This document shows, piece after piece, positions 52,333-54,308 of a stretch of DNA of 54,308 bases. The stretch is from positions 1-54,308 of the forward strand of contig NZ_QDAH01000039.1 of NCBI RefSeq assembly GCF_003075415.1, given 5' to 3'. The notes beneath the pieces are model-generated. The model ran no database searches. It was not told the DNA's origin and saw only the letters and a list, made by a program, of their open reading frames with translations. The DNA comes from Microvirga sp. KLBC 81 (GTDB lineage Bacteria; Pseudomonadota; Alphaproteobacteria; Rhizobiales; Beijerinckiaceae). How positions within the stretch are numbered: position 1 is the stretch's first letter; every line of letters begins with the position of its first letter. The position numbers were made by a program, and so were the translations under genes.

Positions 52333-53127
52333 GATTTAGGTTCCTACTGTTGCATGTATCCGGGGCCAGCCCCAGACGCTGCACTTCAATGCAAGTTTCT
52401 GCCTCGGCTTCGCTGTGGTTTCCGCAATCGGCATTAGGGAAGCTTCGGCAAGCCAGTTGCCGAAGCTCTGATCCAAATCGCGCTTGAGCGCGTCGGCATC
52501 GATCACTTCTCCCACGCTCGCGGCAAGATTGCAGCGCCCGAAACCGGCTTATGAAGCGAGCCGAAGGTCGTGACGGCGGGGGGTTTCTCGGCGCCCTCGT
52601 GCCGCTAGCCGGGGCACGACAGCGGAATATGGGCCTGTGCTGCCTCGACCAGGCGCGAACAGCCAGTTACTTCTGCATCTGAAACGATCCGCTCCTTGAT
52701 GATCGGAAGTAGGGCTCGGCAGAAACCGTTGTGCTAGCATGTCGATATCTCCGCTCGATAAGTCGGTCCGTGGCGTGTCCTGCAAATGCCTGGTAGCAAT
52801 ATGCATGCCAAATGAAGAACTCTTTCTAATACAACGAAATGGCTCAAACAGGCGGTCTCGCATGTCCAGCATTGTCGTACATCGAACGAGCCTCAACGCG
52901 ACATGACCTACCGCAGTCTGACGCACTCCGCGCCCAGGGCCCTGTTCGACAACGCCGATGTTGGCGGCGAGCGTCTCCACCGTGAACGAATCACGATTTT
53001 TGGGGCGCTGCAGCCTTGCGAGATAGGCCTGCGCGAAACTGTGGTTTTGGGGCTCCCAGTGGTCAGTGCCTGACAAAAGAATCCATTTGCGGATTCCCCT
53101 CGGCTGGCGCGCATGCGAGGCTAAGGG
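52333..53127 (-). other. Gap upstream of the monooxygenase with a possible decayed AraC-type regulator
   Basis: About 795 bp. The minus-strand frame running from the IS630 region contains FAQAYLARLQRPKNRDSFTV and ETLAANIGVVEQG, which resemble the HTH entry of AraC/XylS regulators, but the rest of the domain is not recognisable and no start codon belongs to it. Treat as a remnant at best. The promoter of the monooxygenase should lie near 52340-52400. Confidence 0.25.
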
Positions 53128-54285
53128 ATGCGCACTGGCATCTCCATCGTCCTTACCTCCTCCGACCGGCAGCGACTTGAGGCGGTCATCGGCAACCGGA
53201 ACACGGCCCGGAAGCACGTCTGGCGGGCGGCCATCGTGCTGCTGAGCGCCGATGGCGTCGGTACCGTCGAGATCATGCGCCGGACCGGCACCTCCAAGAC
53301 CTGCGTCTGGCGCTGGCAGGAGCGCTTCATGCACGAGGGTGTCGAGGGGCTGCTGCGCGACAAGACCCGCCCGTCCCGGATCAAGCCGCTCGGGCCTGCC
53401 GTTGCCGAGCGGGTCGTCCGCCTCACGCTTTCTGACCCACCGGCCGAGGCCACCCACTGGACCGCCGCCATGATGGCCCAGGAGAGCGGCATCAGCGCCA
53501 GTGCGGTGCGCCGCATCTGGCGAGCGCATGGCCTCCAGCCGGATCGCTATCGCCAGTTCAAGCTCTCCAACGATCCCAAGTTTGCCGATAAGCTCAGAGA
53601 CGTGGTCGGGCTCTACGTCGACCTACCCGCTCATGCCATCGTGCTCTCGGTTGATGAGAAGAGCCAGATCCAGGCGCTCGACCGCACCCAGCCCGGACTG
53701 CCGCTGAAGAAGGGCCGGCTCGGAACCATGACCCATGACGACAAGCGTCATGGCACCACCACGTTGTTTGCGGCCCTGAATGTCTTGGACGGCACCGTGA
53801 TTGGCCGCAACATGCAGCGTCACCGGCATCAGGAGTTTATCCGCTTCCTGAACACCATCGAGGCCCAGGTGCCGGCGGGTCAGGCGGTGCACGTGATCCT
53901 CGACAACTACGCGGCGCACAAGCATGCAAAGGTGCGATCTTGGCTGGATCGCCACGAGCGCTTCACCTTCCACTTCATCCCGACCTCATGCTCGTGGCTC
54001 AATGCGGTGGAGGGCTTCTTCGCCAAGCTGACCCGCCAGCGGCTCAAGCGCGGCGTGTTCCGTTCGGTGGTCGATCTTCAGGAGGCCATCAACCGCTACG
54101 TTGCTGAAACCAATGCGCGTCCCAAGCCCTTCACTTGGACGGCCAACCCAGATGAGATCATCGCCGCCGTCCGGCGCGGGCATCAAGTGTTAGATTCCAT
54201 CCATTCTCTCATGATTGCGGACAAGGGGTTTATGAGACCTGTGCGCGGGTGGCCTCGACCAGGAGCCTTTTGGGTGGTCCAATAG
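53128..54285 (+). CDS. IS630-family transposase
   Basis: A 385-residue transposase: N-terminal HTH (GTVEIMRRTGTSKTCVWRWQ), a second HTH region (MAQESGISASAVRRIWRAHG), then the DDE catalytic domain with VLSVDEKSQIQALDRTQPG, VHVILDNYAAHKHAKV and SWLNAVEGFFAKLTRQRLKR. The usual end of this family is near AVRRGHQVLDSIH; here the frame continues about 26 residues to a TAG at 54283, so the C-terminus is extended by read-through into flanking sequence. Catalytic positions are intact. Confidence 0.88.
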   Translation: MRTGISIVLTSSDRQRLEAVIGNRNTARKHVWRAAIVLLSADGVGTVEIMRRTGTSKTCVWRWQERFMHEGVEGLLRDKTRPSRIKPLGPAVAERVVRLTLSDPPAEATHWTAAMMAQESGISASAVRRIWRAHGLQPDRYRQFKLSNDPKFADKLRDVVGLYVDLPAHAIVLSVDEKSQIQALDRTQPGLPLKKGRLGTMTHDDKRHGTTTLFAALNVLDGTVIGRNMQRHRHQEFIRFLNTIEAQVPAGQAVHVILDNYAAHKHAKVRSWLDRHERFTFHFIPTSCSWLNAVEGFFAKLTRQRLKRGVFRSVVDLQEAINRYVAETNARPKPFTWTANPDEIIAAVRRGHQVLDSIHSLMIADKGFMRPVRGWPRPGAFWVVQ

Positions 54286-54308
54286 GGCGGATGCGTATGA
54301 CGGGAGCA

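Noticed and set aside
52549..53529. Minus-strand 326-codon frame at the right end
   Set aside because: Its first half is antisense to the IS630 transposase; only a short inner segment resembles an AraC-type HTH, too weak to call a gene.

Overview
The window looks like part of a large accessory (symbiosis) plasmid of an alphaproteobacterial legume symbiont of the Hyphomicrobiales (Bradyrhizobium- or Microvirga-like; the genus cannot be fixed from sequence alone). The evidence is a nod box beside a truncated nodD, a NodW-type response regulator with a multi-PAS kinase nearby, four genes preceded by tts-box promoters (the binding site of the type III secretion activator TtsI), a NopD-type SUMO protease, and a repABC replication and partition operon. 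No rRNA, tRNA, CRISPR array or core metabolic operon was seen.

Layout. 1-1071: remains of a nod locus, with a minus-strand nod box and a divergent nodD cut after about 78 codons. 1072-3585: three nested insertion sequences. 3679-5514: the NEL-type E3 ubiquitin ligase effector nopM with its tts box, bracketed by ends of one IS6-type element. 5651-10151: debris of IS6, IS110, group II intron, ISAs1, IS630 and recombinase genes around a small secreted Cys-rich protein (9223). 10357-11409: a tts-box-driven effector with a mono-ADP-ribosyltransferase-like C-terminus. 11550-15440: more nested IS. 15520-21064: 4-TM/six-PAS histidine kinase (NodV-like), a receiver-only regulator and NodW. 21070-25161: IS remnants, vapBC and a broken serine recombinase. 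25243-33931: the plasmid maintenance block, with five ParB-type palindromes, repA, repB, an unusually long repB-repC gap holding two antisense-RNA-like modules, repC and a WGR-domain gene. 34349-40670: IS elements around a second small tts-box effector (35451-36146). 40832-48643: two large effector genes on the minus strand, a 1766-residue NopD-like deSUMOylase and a 746-residue helical effector with its own tts box. 48769 to the end: a complete IS6, unassigned remnants, a Baeyer-Villiger monooxygenase and an IS630.

How the parts fit. NodD (broken here) and NodV/NodW respond to plant flavonoids and switch on nod-box and, through TtsI, tts-box promoters. The tts-box genes encode proteins that would be injected by a type III secretion system encoded outside this window. 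Their predicted activities (ubiquitin ligation, deSUMOylation, ADP-ribosylation) target host signalling. repABC, the parS-like array and vapBC keep the replicon in the population. The IS load (IS6, IS110/IS1111, IS630, IS66-like, IS5, IS4, IS1380, ISAs1, Tn3 and a group II intron) explains the mosaic order and the many broken genes.
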